Shown here: positions 26,136 through 35,063 of the stretch, one piece after another
How positions within the stretch are numbered: position 1 is the stretch's first letter
Layout: the number at the start of each line of letters is the position of its first letter
Source: Paralimibaculum aggregatum
Lineage (GTDB): Bacteria > Pseudomonadota > Alphaproteobacteria > Rhodobacterales > Rhodobacteraceae
Direction: 5' to 3'
Assembly: GCF_030270585.1 (NCBI RefSeq)
Contig: NZ_BSYI01000007.1
Location: 62,001-126,000 of the forward strand
DNA length: 64,000 nucleotides
Position numbers and translations under genes: made by a program
Notes under the pieces: model-generated
Database searches by the model: none
What the model saw: only the letters and a program-made list of their open reading frames with translations
Told to the model about the DNA's origin: nothing

Positions 26136-27831
26136 GGATCACCGCCTCGGCAAGCCGGGCCGCCGCCGGATGGTCGGAGACGATCAGCACGGTGGCGCTG
26201 CCGCGGAGGTCGCGAAGCGCCTCGGTCAGCCGCTCGGCCAGCGCCGGCTCGAGCGCGTCAAGCGTGTCGTCGAGCACCAGGAGCGCGGGGTGCCCGGCCA
26301 GCATCCGGGTGAGCGCCGCCCCCTGCACGAGCCGCCGCGGATGGGCGCCGGGGGCATCGCCGCGCAGGCGGCTCTCGAACCCGTCGGGCATCTGCAGCAC
26401 ATCCTCGCGCAGGCCGAGCAGGCGCGCCATGGCGGCGGCCCGGTCGAAGCTGGCGCGGCGGCCGAAAAAGGTCATGTTGCCATGCAGCGTGCCGTCGAAG
26501 AGGGCGAGATCGCGGCCGATGAGGCAGATCGCGCCGTCATGCGCGGCGCGGTAGGCCTCGGGCGCCATGCCGTCGATCCGGATGCCGCCGGCGCCGGCCG
26601 GGTCGCGCCCGATCAGCCCCTGCAGGAACGCCGCCCGGGCGCGCCGGCGGTGGAAGCGCAGCCGGGCCGCGCCGCCGGCGGGAACGGTGGCCGCCTCGAC
26701 CGGGGTCAGCGGGCCTTCGCCATCCGGCCCGATCCGGGCCGTCGCACGGGCCGGCAGCACGACCTCCGGCGGGCCGGCGACGCGGCTGCGGGCCGGCTCG
26801 GGTGCCGGCGGCAGGGCGAAGATCCCGCTGGCGCTCTCGAGCGCGAGGCGGAAGCTCTGGTGCTCGCTCCACAGCGCGGCGAGGCGCAGCACCGGCTGCA
26901 CGGCCCGGCCCGCGAGCATCGAGCAGGCGGCGACTTGGCCCACCGTGAGCTCCCCGGCAGCCGCCGCCAGGGCGCCGCAGACGACCACGCCGAGGGTGGT
27001 GCAGCTGCCGAGCAGGGCGCCGAGGATCTGCCCGCGCTCGGCCGCCTCGGCCAGCGCCGCATGGGTCTCGGCCGAGCGGGCGGCGAGCGGCTCGAGCCGG
27101 CGCAGCATCAGCCGCTCCATGGCATGGGCCTTGACGCTGCGGATGTTGCGGAAGAGCTCGCCCCAGCGCCCGGCCATGGCGATCTCGTGCGCCCGGCGCG
27201 CGGCGGCGGCCCGGCGGAGCCGCGCGCCCTCGGCCAGCACCGCGAGGGCGAACACCAGCACCAGCGCCGCCGGCGCCAGCACCAGCCATCCGCCGATCAG
27301 CCAGATCGCCGCGAAGAAGAGCAGCGCGAAGGGCAGGTCGACCGCCACCTGCCGCGCGGCGCCGCCGAGATGCCCGGCCAGCCGCGCCATCGCCTCGATC
27401 CGCTCGGCGGTGCGCGCCGCCGGCTCGCGGGGCAGGGCCGCCTCGGGCGCGGCGAGGAGGCGCCGGATGCCGTCGCAGGCGATGTTGTGGGCAAAGCGCG
27501 CGGCCGACCAGCTCAGCAGATGCGCCCGCGCGGCCTTCAGCGCGAATTCGAGCAGCAGCACCAGCACCAGCGCGAGCGCCAGCATGTCGAGCGTCGCCAC
27601 CGCCTGCTTCGGCACGATGCGGTCATAGACCTGCAGGATCGCCACCGGCAGCGCCAGCCCGATCAGGTTGATCGCCAGCGAGGCGGCGAGCGCCGAGGGC
27701 GGGCTCGCCAGCAGCCCGGTGAAGGGCATCCCCGCCGCCCGCAGCGCCCGGGCGGGGCAGAGCAGGTGCCAGAGCCGCCCGGCGGGGAGGGGCGGCCCGT
27801 GCTCGGGCGGTGCTGCCGTCTCGAACGCCAC
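26125..27831 (-). CDS. Second type I secretion ABC permease with degenerate ATPase domain
   Basis: A 568-residue ABC exporter half. The membrane domain runs from about residue 40 to 330 (PVAILQVYDRIVPKQAVAT is the typical T1SS entry motif), then an ATPase-like domain. Here too Walker A is lost (ARLRFHRRRARAAFLQGLIG), the signature is unrecognisable (GAHPRRLVQGAALTRML), and Walker B is LLVLDDTLDALE with Asp in place of the catalytic Glu. A His remains at the switch position (IVSDHP). The GTG start at 27831 has AGGAGG nine bases upstream; an ATG at 27891 has none. It presumably pairs with the protein encoded at 23991-26135 and with HlyD. Confidence 0.83.
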   Translation of the reverse strand: MAFETAAPPEHGPPLPAGRLWHLLCPARALRAAGMPFTGLLASPPSALAASLAINLIGLALPVAILQVYDRIVPKQAVATLDMLALALVLVLLLEFALKAARAHLLSWSAARFAHNIACDGIRRLLAAPEAALPREPAARTAERIEAMARLAGHLGGAARQVAVDLPFALLFFAAIWLIGGWLVLAPAALVLVFALAVLAEGARLRRAAAARRAHEIAMAGRWGELFRNIRSVKAHAMERLMLRRLEPLAARSAETHAALAEAAERGQILGALLGSCTTLGVVVCGALAAAAGELTVGQVAACSMLAGRAVQPVLRLAALWSEHQSFRLALESASGIFALPPAPEPARSRVAGPPEVVLPARATARIGPDGEGPLTPVEAATVPAGGAARLRFHRRRARAAFLQGLIGRDPAGAGGIRIDGMAPEAYRAAHDGAICLIGRDLALFDGTLHGNMTFFGRRASFDRAAAMARLLGLREDVLQMPDGFESRLRGDAPGAHPRRLVQGAALTRMLAGHPALLVLDDTLDALEPALAERLTEALRDLRGSATVLIVSDHPAAARLAEAVIHVA

Positions 27832-27921
27832 GCGGGTCTGCCTCCTGCCGCCGGGATCCTGCTGCCGGGTCGGATGGCAGGGTGGCGGCAACAGGCTTAC
27901 GGAACGGTTAAGCGGCGCCCC

Positions 27922-29013
27922 TCAGGCCTTCGGTGCCGCCCGCAGCAGCATGCCGAAGAGATCGCGCGGATCGTCCGGGTCGGCCAGCAGGTCGAGCTCC
28001 TGGAAGAGCCCGGTGGCCGCCGCCCTGTCGCGGACATAGCGCAGCGCCGAGAAGTCCTCCGTCGCGAAGCCCACCGAATCGAACAGCGTGATCTGGCGCG
28101 GATCGCGCCGGCCGGGCAGCGTGCCGGCGATCACGCGCCAGAGCTCGGTCACCGGGTGGTCCGGCTCGAGCTGCTGGATCTCGCCCTCGATGCGGGTCTG
28201 CGGCGGATACTCCACGAAGATGTCGGAGCGCATCAGGATGTCGCGGTGCAGCTCGGTCTTGCCCGGGCAGTCGCCGCCGACCGCGTTGATGTGCTGGCCG
28301 GAGCCGATCATGTTGTCGGTGAGGATGGTCGCGTTCTGCTTGTCGGCGGTGGCGGTGGTGACGATCTCGGCGCCCTCGACGGCCTCCTCCGGGGTGGTGC
28401 AGGCGGTGATCTCGAAGCCGCGGCCGGCGAGGTTGGCCATGCAGCGCTCGGTGGCGCCATGGTCGATGTCGTAGAGCCGCAGCCGGTCGATCCCGAGCAT
28501 CCGCCGGAAGGCCATGGCCTGGAACTCCGACTGCGCGCCGTTGCCGATCAGCGCCATGGTGCGCGCGCCCTCCGGCGCCAGGTATCTCGCCGCCAGCGCC
28601 GAGGTCGCCGCCGTGCGCAGCGCGGTGAGGATGGTCATCTCCGAGAGCAGCAGCGGATAGCCCGAATCGACATCCGAGAGCACGCCGAAGGCGGTGACCG
28701 TCTGCAGCCCCTCCCGCGTGTTCTTCGGATGGCCGTTGACATACTTGAAGCCGTAGGAGGTGCCGTCCGAGGTCGGCATCAGCTCGATCACCCCCTCCGG
28801 CGAATGCGCCGCCACGCGGGGGGTCTTGTCGAAGAGCTCCCAGCGGCGGAAATCCGCCTCGATCTCGCCGGCCAGCTCGGCGAGGAAGGTCTCGATGCCG
28901 ACCGCGTGCACCAGCTTCATCATGTGGTCGACGCTGACGAAGGGCACGAGGTTGATCCTGTCGTGCCGGGTCACGGCGGGGGTCCGGGTATCGGCGCTGT
29001 CGATGGCGTTCAT
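27922..29013 (-). CDS. ocd: Ornithine cyclodeaminase
   Basis: A 363-residue enzyme of the ornithine cyclodeaminase/mu-crystallin family, which converts L-ornithine to L-proline and ammonia using NAD. Visible motifs are the substrate segment LLLSEMTILTALRTAATSAL, the nucleotide-binding LIGNGAQSEFQAMAF, and HINAVGGDCPGKTELH. Length fits the bacterial arginine-catabolic branch. It follows the arginase gene after 17 bases, so arginine to ornithine to proline is encoded as one unit. The secretion genes begin 90 bases downstream in the same direction. Confidence 0.93.
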   Translation of the reverse strand: MNAIDSADTRTPAVTRHDRINLVPFVSVDHMMKLVHAVGIETFLAELAGEIEADFRRWELFDKTPRVAAHSPEGVIELMPTSDGTSYGFKYVNGHPKNTREGLQTVTAFGVLSDVDSGYPLLLSEMTILTALRTAATSALAARYLAPEGARTMALIGNGAQSEFQAMAFRRMLGIDRLRLYDIDHGATERCMANLAGRGFEITACTTPEEAVEGAEIVTTATADKQNATILTDNMIGSGQHINAVGGDCPGKTELHRDILMRSDIFVEYPPQTRIEGEIQQLEPDHPVTELWRVIAGTLPGRRDPRQITLFDSVGFATEDFSALRYVRDRAAATGLFQELDLLADPDDPRDLFGMLLRAAPKA

Positions 29014-29030
29014 GTCTCTCTCCAAATGTC

Positions 29031-29972
29031 TCAGGCGGCGCGCGACCAGCGCGAACGGGTCTGGCGGTCCATCACCCGGCGGCCGAACAGGCTCGCGGCG
29101 AGGTCCACCATCAGCCGCGCGGTGCGCCCGGCCTCGTCGAGGAAGGGGTTCAGCTCGGCGATGTCCATCGAGGTGACGAGGCCGCTCTCGTGCAGCATCT
29201 CCATGATCAGATGGGCCTCGCGGAAGGTGGCGCCGCCGGGCACCGTGGTGCCGACCGCGGGGGCGATCTCCGGCTCGAGGAAATCGACGTCGAGGCTGAC
29301 ATGCAGCATCGCCCCGGCCGCCGCCGCCTCGTCGAGGAACGGCGCCAGCAGGGCCGCCACGCCGCGCTCGTCGATCTCGCGCATGTCGTGCACCCGCAGG
29401 CCGTGGGCCAGCACCAGGTCGTGCTCCGCGCGGTCCACCGAGCGGATGCCGAGCATCGTCACGCGCTCCGGCGCCACCGGGGTCTCCAGCGGCCCGCCGA
29501 GGAAGGGCTCGAAGCCCGGCAGCCCGCAGAAGAAGGCCGCCGGCGTGCCGTGGAGATTGCCGCTCTCGGTGGTGGCGAAGGTGTTGAAATCGGTATGCGC
29601 GTCGAGCCAGAGCACGAACAGCGACCGGCCCGCCGCCGCGGCATGGGCGCTGGCGCCGGCCACCGTGCCGGCCGAGAGCGCGTGATCGCCGCCGAGGAAG
29701 ATCGGCAGCTCGCCCGCCGCCAGCGCCGTCTCGGCGCCCGCCTTCAGCGCCCGCACCCAGCCGGCGACCGCGCCGGCATTGCGCGCGCGGCCGGGCACCG
29801 TGAGCCCCGCCACCGGCTCGGGCCGCAGGTCGCCCCGGTCCTCGACCATGTGGCCGAGCCCGGACAGCGTCTCGACGATGCCCGCGGTGCGCAGCGCCGC
29901 CGGGCCCATCACTGGGCCGCGCTGGCTCGCGCCGCATTCCATGCCTGCGCCATAGAGTGTCACCTGTCGCAT
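29031..29972 (-). CDS. rocF: Arginase
   Basis: A 313-residue ureohydrolase that splits arginine into ornithine and urea with two manganese ions. The metal-binding motifs are GGDHALSAGTV, LDAHTDFNTF and SLDVDFLEP, and the C-terminal SMDIAELNPFLDEAG is also conserved. The ATG at 29972 opens the conserved region RQVTLYGAGMECGA; upstream in-frame codons overlap the regulatory gap. It is first in a leftward operon with ornithine cyclodeaminase and is divergent from an Lrp/AsnC regulator, the common arrangement for arginine induction. Confidence 0.94.
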   Translation of the reverse strand: MRQVTLYGAGMECGASQRGPVMGPAALRTAGIVETLSGLGHMVEDRGDLRPEPVAGLTVPGRARNAGAVAGWVRALKAGAETALAAGELPIFLGGDHALSAGTVAGASAHAAAAGRSLFVLWLDAHTDFNTFATTESGNLHGTPAAFFCGLPGFEPFLGGPLETPVAPERVTMLGIRSVDRAEHDLVLAHGLRVHDMREIDERGVAALLAPFLDEAAAAGAMLHVSLDVDFLEPEIAPAVGTTVPGGATFREAHLIMEMLHESGLVTSMDIAELNPFLDEAGRTARLMVDLAASLFGRRVMDRQTRSRWSRAA

Positions 29973-30079
29973 CGCTCGTCTCCTGCCCGGGTCCGGGCCG
30001 CATGGTTTCGGAAGGGGGTCGGTCTGGCTTCCCTGGCGCGGATCATGACCGGGGGCGCTGGCAGTTTGCACCTGGATAA

Positions 30080-30133
30080 TTGACAAATCGCCGGGCAATT
30101 TCGATCATCATGGCAGGTAACCTTGATCGAAAT
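30080..30133 (+). promoter_or_regulatory. Promoter and perfect inverted-repeat operator of the Lrp/AsnC gene and arginase operon
   Basis: A TTGACA -35 hexamer (30080-30085) is spaced 17 bases from GATCAT (30103-30108) on the plus strand. Over the -10 lies an exact 10-bp inverted repeat, ATTTCGATCA (30098-30107) and TGATCGAAAT (30124-30133), with a 16-base spacer. It ends 8 bases before the regulator start. This is a strong candidate for the autoregulatory and arginase operator. Confidence 0.7.
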
Positions 30134-30141
30134 GGCAGATC

Positions 30142-30588
30142 GTGGATGACATCGACCGCAAGCTGATCGCGCTGCTCCGCCATGATGGCCGCCGCTCCGT
30201 CTCCGATCTGGCGGCGGAGCTCGGGCTGGCGCGGGCCACCGTGCGCGCGCGGCTCGACCGGCTGATCGGCTCGGGCGAGATCGCCGGCTTCACCGTGGTG
30301 ATGCGCAGCGACCTGCAGGCCGATCCGGTGCGCGCCATCACGCTGGTGGAGATCGAGGGCAAGGCCTCCGACGATGTCGCCCGCCGGCTCGCCGCCATGC
30401 CCGAGGTGCTGAGCGTGCACACCACCAATGGCCGCTGGGATCTCGTCGCCGAGATCGGCGCGCCGGACCTGCAGAGTTTCGACGAGACGCTGCGCCGGAT
30501 CCGCCTGCTGCCCGGCATCAGCCTTACCGAGACCAACATCCTGCTCTCCACCCGCAAGCGGGCCGGGATGGTGGCGCCGCCGCGCTGA
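30142..30588 (+). CDS. Lrp/AsnC-family regulator, probable arginine catabolism regulator
   Basis: A 148-residue protein of typical Lrp/AsnC size. The N-terminal helix-turn-helix (DDIDRKLIALLRHDGRRSV, then LGLARATVRARLDRL) is followed by the RAM ligand-binding domain (EVLSVHTTNGRWDLVAEIG). The start is GTG at 30142, since the nearby ATG is out of frame. Divergence from arginase and the shared operator indicate that it senses arginine or ornithine and controls the arginase and ornithine cyclodeaminase genes. Confidence 0.9.
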   Translation: MDDIDRKLIALLRHDGRRSVSDLAAELGLARATVRARLDRLIGSGEIAGFTVVMRSDLQADPVRAITLVEIEGKASDDVARRLAAMPEVLSVHTTNGRWDLVAEIGAPDLQSFDETLRRIRLLPGISLTETNILLSTRKRAGMVAPPR

Positions 30589-30724
30589 GCCGGCAGCCCG
30601 GCCGATCCGAACAACCTGTCGGCAACCGTGTTTCTTGGCGGTGTTTCAAGCCGCGGCCGCGAGGATGCGCCCGTTCGCTCCCGCCGAATGCCAGCCCGAG
30701 GCCCCCAGCCCAAGGACCCCAGCC

Positions 30725-33700
30725 ATGGCCCAGCCGCCCGATCTCACGGCCGATCCCGACCCCGTGGCTGCCATCTCCGCCGACGGGGCCGCCTTCGACC
30801 GGCAGCGCGAGCATCTCGCGGGGCTGCATCGTGGCTGGCTGCCGGAGGCGGCTCGGCTGTCCGACCCGCGGCCGGGGCAGGAGGGGGTGCCCGGCGGCGC
30901 TGCGATGCTCTCCGGGCTGCTGCCGGACCCGCAGTTGCCAGGGCGGGTGCCCGCTGCGGCCGTCCCGCCGCCCGTGCGCGGCCCGGCGGGCGGGGCGGAG
31001 GCGCTGCTGCCGGTGCCCGACGGGCGCATCGCCTTTGCGCTACCCGAGCCGCTGCCGATGCCGGCCGAGGGCCTCTTCGCCTTCCCCGCGGCGGTGCCGC
31101 TGGGCGCGACCCTGCCACCGCCGCCGCCGGAACCCGCCCGGAGCGGCAGGGCTGCAGGAGGCGCCGCCACTGCGCCCGGGCCCGTGGCCGTCCCCCCCGC
31201 CGAGCCGGCGCGTCCCGAACCGCCCGATGCCATCTCGAAGAAGGAACCGCCCGCCAGGGAGCCGGACACGGACGACGCACCGCCTCCCGAAGCGCCACCC
31301 TCGCCGTCTCCTGTGCCAGAAGATGAGCCTCCCGTAGACGATCCCGGCCCGGTGGACGAGCCCCTGCCCGAGGCGCCGCCCGCGCCGGCCCCTGTCCCGG
31401 ACGAGGAGTCTCCCGTGGAGGACCCTGGCCCGGTGAGCGAGCCTTTGCCCGAGGCGCCGCCGGTGCCGGCGCCTGCGCCGGAGGAGGAGCCTCCCGAGGA
31501 GGACCCTGGCCCGGTGGGCGAGCCCTTGCCCGAGGCACCGCCGGTGCCGGCGCCTGCGCCGGAGGAGGAACCGCCCGTGGAGGACCCCGGCCCGGTGGAC
31601 GAACCCATGCCCGAGGCGCCGCCCGCGCCGGCTCCTGTGCCGGATGGGGAGCCTCCCGTGGAGGATCCCGGCCCGGTGGACGAGCCCTTGCCCGAGGCGC
31701 CGCCTGCGCCGGCTCCTGTGCCGGATGAGGAGCCTCCCGTGGAGGATCCCGGCCCGGTGGACGAGCCCTTGCCCGAGGCGCCGCCTGCGCCGGCCCCTGT
31801 GCCGGATGAGGAGACTCCCGAGGAGGACCCCGGTCCGGTGGGCGAGCCCTTGCCCGAGGCGCCGCCTGCGCCGGCTCCTGTGCCGGATGGGGAGCCTCCC
31901 GTGGAGGATCCCGGTCCGATGGACGAGCCCATGCCCGAGGCGCCGCCTGCGCCGGCTCCAGTGCCGGATGAGGAGCCTCCCGTGGAGGACCCCGGCCCGA
32001 TGGACGAGCCCCTGCCCGAAGCGCCGCCCGCGCCGGCTCCTGTCCCGGACGAGGAGTCTCCCTTGGCCGATCCCGGCCCGGTGGATGAGCCCATGCCCGA
32101 GACGCCGCCCGTGCCGACTCCTGTGCCGGAAGAGGAGCCTCCCGTGGAGGACCCCGGCCCGATGGGCGAGCCCCTGCCTGAGGCGCCGCGCACGCCGGCC
32201 CCTTTGCCGGATGAGGAGCCCCCCGAGGAGGACCCCGGCCCGGTGGACGAGCCTTTGCCCGAGGCGCCGCCTGCGCCGTCTCCTGTGCCGGATGGGGAGT
32301 CTCCCGTGGAGGATCCCGGTCCGATGGACGAGCCCATGCCCGAGGCGCCGCCTGCGCCGGCCCCTGTGCCGGATGAGGAGACTCCCGAGGAGGACCCTGG
32401 CCCGGTGGGCGAGCCTCTGCCCGAGGCGCCGCCCGCGCCGCCTCCTCTGCCGGAGGAGGAACCGCCCGTCGAGGACCCTGGCCCGGTGGCGGAGCCGGAC
32501 CCGGACCATGCGCCGGACGGGCTGACGCTCGAGGGCGGGCGGATCTCCGAGGCGGCGGCGGGGGGCACGGTGGCGGCCCGGCTGCTCGGCAGCGACCCGG
32601 GTGCGGGGGATACGCTCTCCTATGCCCTCGTCGGCCCGGCGGGCAGCCCCGCCGTCCATCCGCTGTTCGAGATCGACGGCGACCTGCTGCGCCTGCGCGA
32701 CGGGGCGGCGCTCGACCACGAGACCGCGCCGGAGATCGCGCTCACCATCCGCGTCACCGATGCCGCCGGGGGGTATCTCGATGTGCCGGCCGTCATCGCC
32801 GTCACCGATGCCAACGAGGCGCCGACGGCGATCCGGCTCGACCGCCCGGCGGCGGTGGCGGAGAACAGCCCCGGCGCGGTCGTCGCCGGCCTCGCGGTCG
32901 CCGATCCGGATGCGGGCGACCGGCACCGGCTCGCCGTCTCCGACGGCCGCTTCGAGGTGGTGGCGGACGCGGCCGGCGCGCTGCAGCTCCGGCTGAAGGC
33001 GGGTGTCCTGCTCGATCACGAGGCGGAGCCTCAGATCGCGCTCACCATGACCGCGACGGATGCCGGCGGCGCCAGCCACCGCGAGACGGTCCGTGTCGCG
33101 GTGACCGATATCGACGAGGCGCCGGCGCTGGCGGCGCGATCCGCCCCGGTGCCGGAGGACGCCGCGGCCGGGACGGTGGTGGCGCGCTTCGAGGCGTCGG
33201 ACCCGGAGGGCGGCGCGGTTGGCGCCGCCCTGGTGGACGCCGCGGGCGCGCGGCTCGAGCATCCGCTGTTCGAGATCGCGGGGGGCGAGATCAGGCTCCG
33301 CGAGGGCGCCGCGCTCGACCACGAGGCCGCCCCGGGCCACGCGCTGACGCTGCAGGCCAGCGATGCCGCGGGCAACGCCGTGACGCAGGCGCTGACGATC
33401 ACGGTGACCGATGTCAACGAGGCGCCGGACGGGCTGGCGCTCGAGGGCGGGCGGATCTCCGAGGCGGCGGCGGGGGGCAGGGTGGCGGCCCGGCTGCTCG
33501 GCAGCGACCCGGATGCGGGGGATGCGCTCTCCTATGCCCTGGTCGGCCCGGCGGGCAGTCCCGCGATGCATCCGCTGTTCGAGATCGACGGCGATCTGCT
33601 GCGCCTGCGCGGCGGGGCGGCGCTCGATCACGAGACCGCGCCGGAGATCGCCCTCACCATCCGCGTCAGCGATGCCGAGGGAGCCGGCACCGACCGGACG

Positions 33701-35011
33701 GTGCTGATCGCGGTCACCGATGTCGACGAGGCGCCGAGCCTCCGGGCCGAAGCCGTGGCCGTGCCGGAGGATGCGGCGGCCGGCACGGTGGTCGCCCGCT
33801 TCGAGGCGGCCGATCCGGAGGGCGGGGCGGTCACCTATCGGCTGGTGGACGGGGCCGGGGCACCCCTCGACCATCCGCTCTTCGAGATCGCCGGGGGCAG
33901 CCATATCCGCCTGCGCGAAGGCGCCGCGCTCGATCACGAGACCGCCCCGGGCCACGCGCTGACGCTGCAGGCCAGCGATGCCGCGGGCAATGCCGCGACG
34001 CAGGCGCTGACGATCACGGTGACCGATGTCAACCAGGCGCCGACGGCGATCCTCTATGCCGATGCGGGCCATGGCGCGGCGGCGCCGGGCAAGTATCTCG
34101 GCGATTTCCTCGCGGTGGACGACGACCCCGGCGACAGCCACGGCTTCCGGCTGCTGGAGGGCGGCGTGGTGGGCGGCGAGCCGGACTACTGGGGCCCGCA
34201 CGACACCGCGGTGCGGCCCTATCTCGGCAGCGATGCCGGCAGGCAGGGATCCGGGCTCCGGCTGGTCTCCGAGGGGCGCATCCACGATGCGGCCGGCAAT
34301 GCCGGAGAGAGCGTCTGGCGCCTGCGCAACGGCTCCGACAGCGCCCGCGAGGCGGTGGTCTCGCTGAACGGGCAGGAGGTGGCCGTGGAGGTGCCGGCGC
34401 ATGGCGATCTGGCGCTGGCCTTCCCATCGGGCGGCACGGCGACGCTCTACCACGGAGGCGTGCAGGTGGATGTTGCGGCCTCCGGTTCGCAGAGCTTCGA
34501 GCCGCAGACGATCGCCGGCAGCACGGAGGGCGGGCAGGAAGTCTTCGAGATCCGGGGCGATGCGCTGCACGTGGTGAAGGGCGTGCACCCGCACGACATC
34601 CCGAACGGGCCGCGGGATTTCGTGATCGAGGCGACCGACGGCGCCGGCAACACGCTGGTCGAGACGGTGACGGTGGATGTCTGGCGGCCGGGCGGGCAGA
34701 ACCATCCGGGCGCGATGGCCGCGCCGGAGACAGCCCCGGAGACCGCAGCGGCCCGGGCCGAGGCGATGCGGGCCGAGGCGACACGGGCCGAGGCGGAGGC
34801 GGCGCCCGCGCCGGCGGAGAACTGGGCCGAGGCGGTGGAGGCCGCCGCGACCGCCCCGGACGCCTCGGGCGACTGGACGGCGGATATCGAGGCGGCAGGC
34901 GCGGCGGAGGGCGGCGACATCGCCGCGGCGATGGCCGAACCGGTCGAGATGGCGGGCCTTGCCGAGCCCTCGGCGCTCGACGGGCTGGAGGGGCTCGACG
35001 GCCAGGCCTGA
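30725..35011 (+). CDS. Large cadherin-like repeat protein with Pro/Glu stalk, probable type I secreted surface protein
   Basis: A 1428-residue acidic protein with no signal peptide. Residues 1-204 are Pro/Ala-rich. Residues 205-582 are fourteen 27-residue repeats. From about 590 to 1100 there are five cadherin-like domains of about 100 residues, each ending in a VTDxNEAP-type calcium motif (VTDANEAP, VTDIDEAP, VTDVNEAP, VTDVDEAP, VTDVNQAP). A divergent domain and an Ala/Glu tail close the protein. Such repeats are typical of secreted adhesins moved by type I systems, but no GGxGxD RTX repeats are seen. The ATG at 30725 has AAGGA eight bases upstream; an ATG at 30665 is an alternative. The HlyD/ABC genes at 22.6-27.8 kb are the obvious candidate exporter. 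Confidence 0.82.
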   Translation: MAQPPDLTADPDPVAAISADGAAFDRQREHLAGLHRGWLPEAARLSDPRPGQEGVPGGAAMLSGLLPDPQLPGRVPAAAVPPPVRGPAGGAEALLPVPDGRIAFALPEPLPMPAEGLFAFPAAVPLGATLPPPPPEPARSGRAAGGAATAPGPVAVPPAEPARPEPPDAISKKEPPAREPDTDDAPPPEAPPSPSPVPEDEPPVDDPGPVDEPLPEAPPAPAPVPDEESPVEDPGPVSEPLPEAPPVPAPAPEEEPPEEDPGPVGEPLPEAPPVPAPAPEEEPPVEDPGPVDEPMPEAPPAPAPVPDGEPPVEDPGPVDEPLPEAPPAPAPVPDEEPPVEDPGPVDEPLPEAPPAPAPVPDEETPEEDPGPVGEPLPEAPPAPAPVPDGEPPVEDPGPMDEPMPEAPPAPAPVPDEEPPVEDPGPMDEPLPEAPPAPAPVPDEESPLADPGPVDEPMPETPPVPTPVPEEEPPVEDPGPMGEPLPEAPRTPAPLPDEEPPEEDPGPVDEPLPEAPPAPSPVPDGESPVEDPGPMDEPMPEAPPAPAPVPDEETPEEDPGPVGEPLPEAPPAPPPLPEEEPPVEDPGPVAEPDPDHAPDGLTLEGGRISEAAAGGTVAARLLGSDPGAGDTLSYALVGPAGSPAVHPLFEIDGDLLRLRDGAALDHETAPEIALTIRVTDAAGGYLDVPAVIAVTDANEAPTAIRLDRPAAVAENSPGAVVAGLAVADPDAGDRHRLAVSDGRFEVVADAAGALQLRLKAGVLLDHEAEPQIALTMTATDAGGASHRETVRVAVTDIDEAPALAARSAPVPEDAAAGTVVARFEASDPEGGAVGAALVDAAGARLEHPLFEIAGGEIRLREGAALDHEAAPGHALTLQASDAAGNAVTQALTITVTDVNEAPDGLALEGGRISEAAAGGRVAARLLGSDPDAGDALSYALVGPAGSPAMHPLFEIDGDLLRLRGGAALDHETAPEIALTIRVSDAEGAGTDRTVLIAVTDVDEAPSLRAEAVAVPEDAAAGTVVARFEAADPEGGAVTYRLVDGAGAPLDHPLFEIAGGSHIRLREGAALDHETAPGHALTLQASDAAGNAATQALTITVTDVNQAPTAILYADAGHGAAAPGKYLGDFLAVDDDPGDSHGFRLLEGGVVGGEPDYWGPHDTAVRPYLGSDAGRQGSGLRLVSEGRIHDAAGNAGESVWRLRNGSDSAREAVVSLNGQEVAVEVPAHGDLALAFPSGGTATLYHGGVQVDVAASGSQSFEPQTIAGSTEGGQEVFEIRGDALHVVKGVHPHDIPNGPRDFVIEATDGAGNTLVETVTVDVWRPGGQNHPGAMAAPETAPETAAARAEAMRAEATRAEAEAAPAPAENWAEAVEAAATAPDASGDWTADIEAAGAAEGGDIAAAMAEPVEMAGLAEPSALDGLEGLDGQA
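31337..32470 (+). repeat. Fourteen in-frame 81-bp tandem repeats
   Basis: Fourteen direct copies of an 81-bp unit lie head to tail without gaps. Each encodes 27 residues of the form EDPGPVDEPLPEAPPAPAPV followed by PDEEPPV. Variation is concentrated at a few positions (V/M after DPGP; D, G or S next; D/E and G near the end), suggesting recent duplication and exchange between copies. The unit is a multiple of three, so copy number change would keep the frame of the surface-protein gene. It is Pro-rich and acidic, expected to form an extended stalk. Confidence 0.95.
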
Positions 35012-35063
35012 CCGCCCGGCTCGACCGCCCGGACCCGAGCGCAACCCGGCCCCGCCCGGGCCC

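Noticed and set aside
31337-32470. Repeat array considered as CRISPR
   Set aside because: The units are contiguous, 81 bp long and coding in one frame, with no spacers and no cas genes.
31040-35044. Long open frame on the minus strand, 1334 codons
   Set aside because: It is opposite the cadherin-like protein gene and open only because of the high GC content and the 81-bp repeats. The translation is Arg/His/Gly-rich with no domain.
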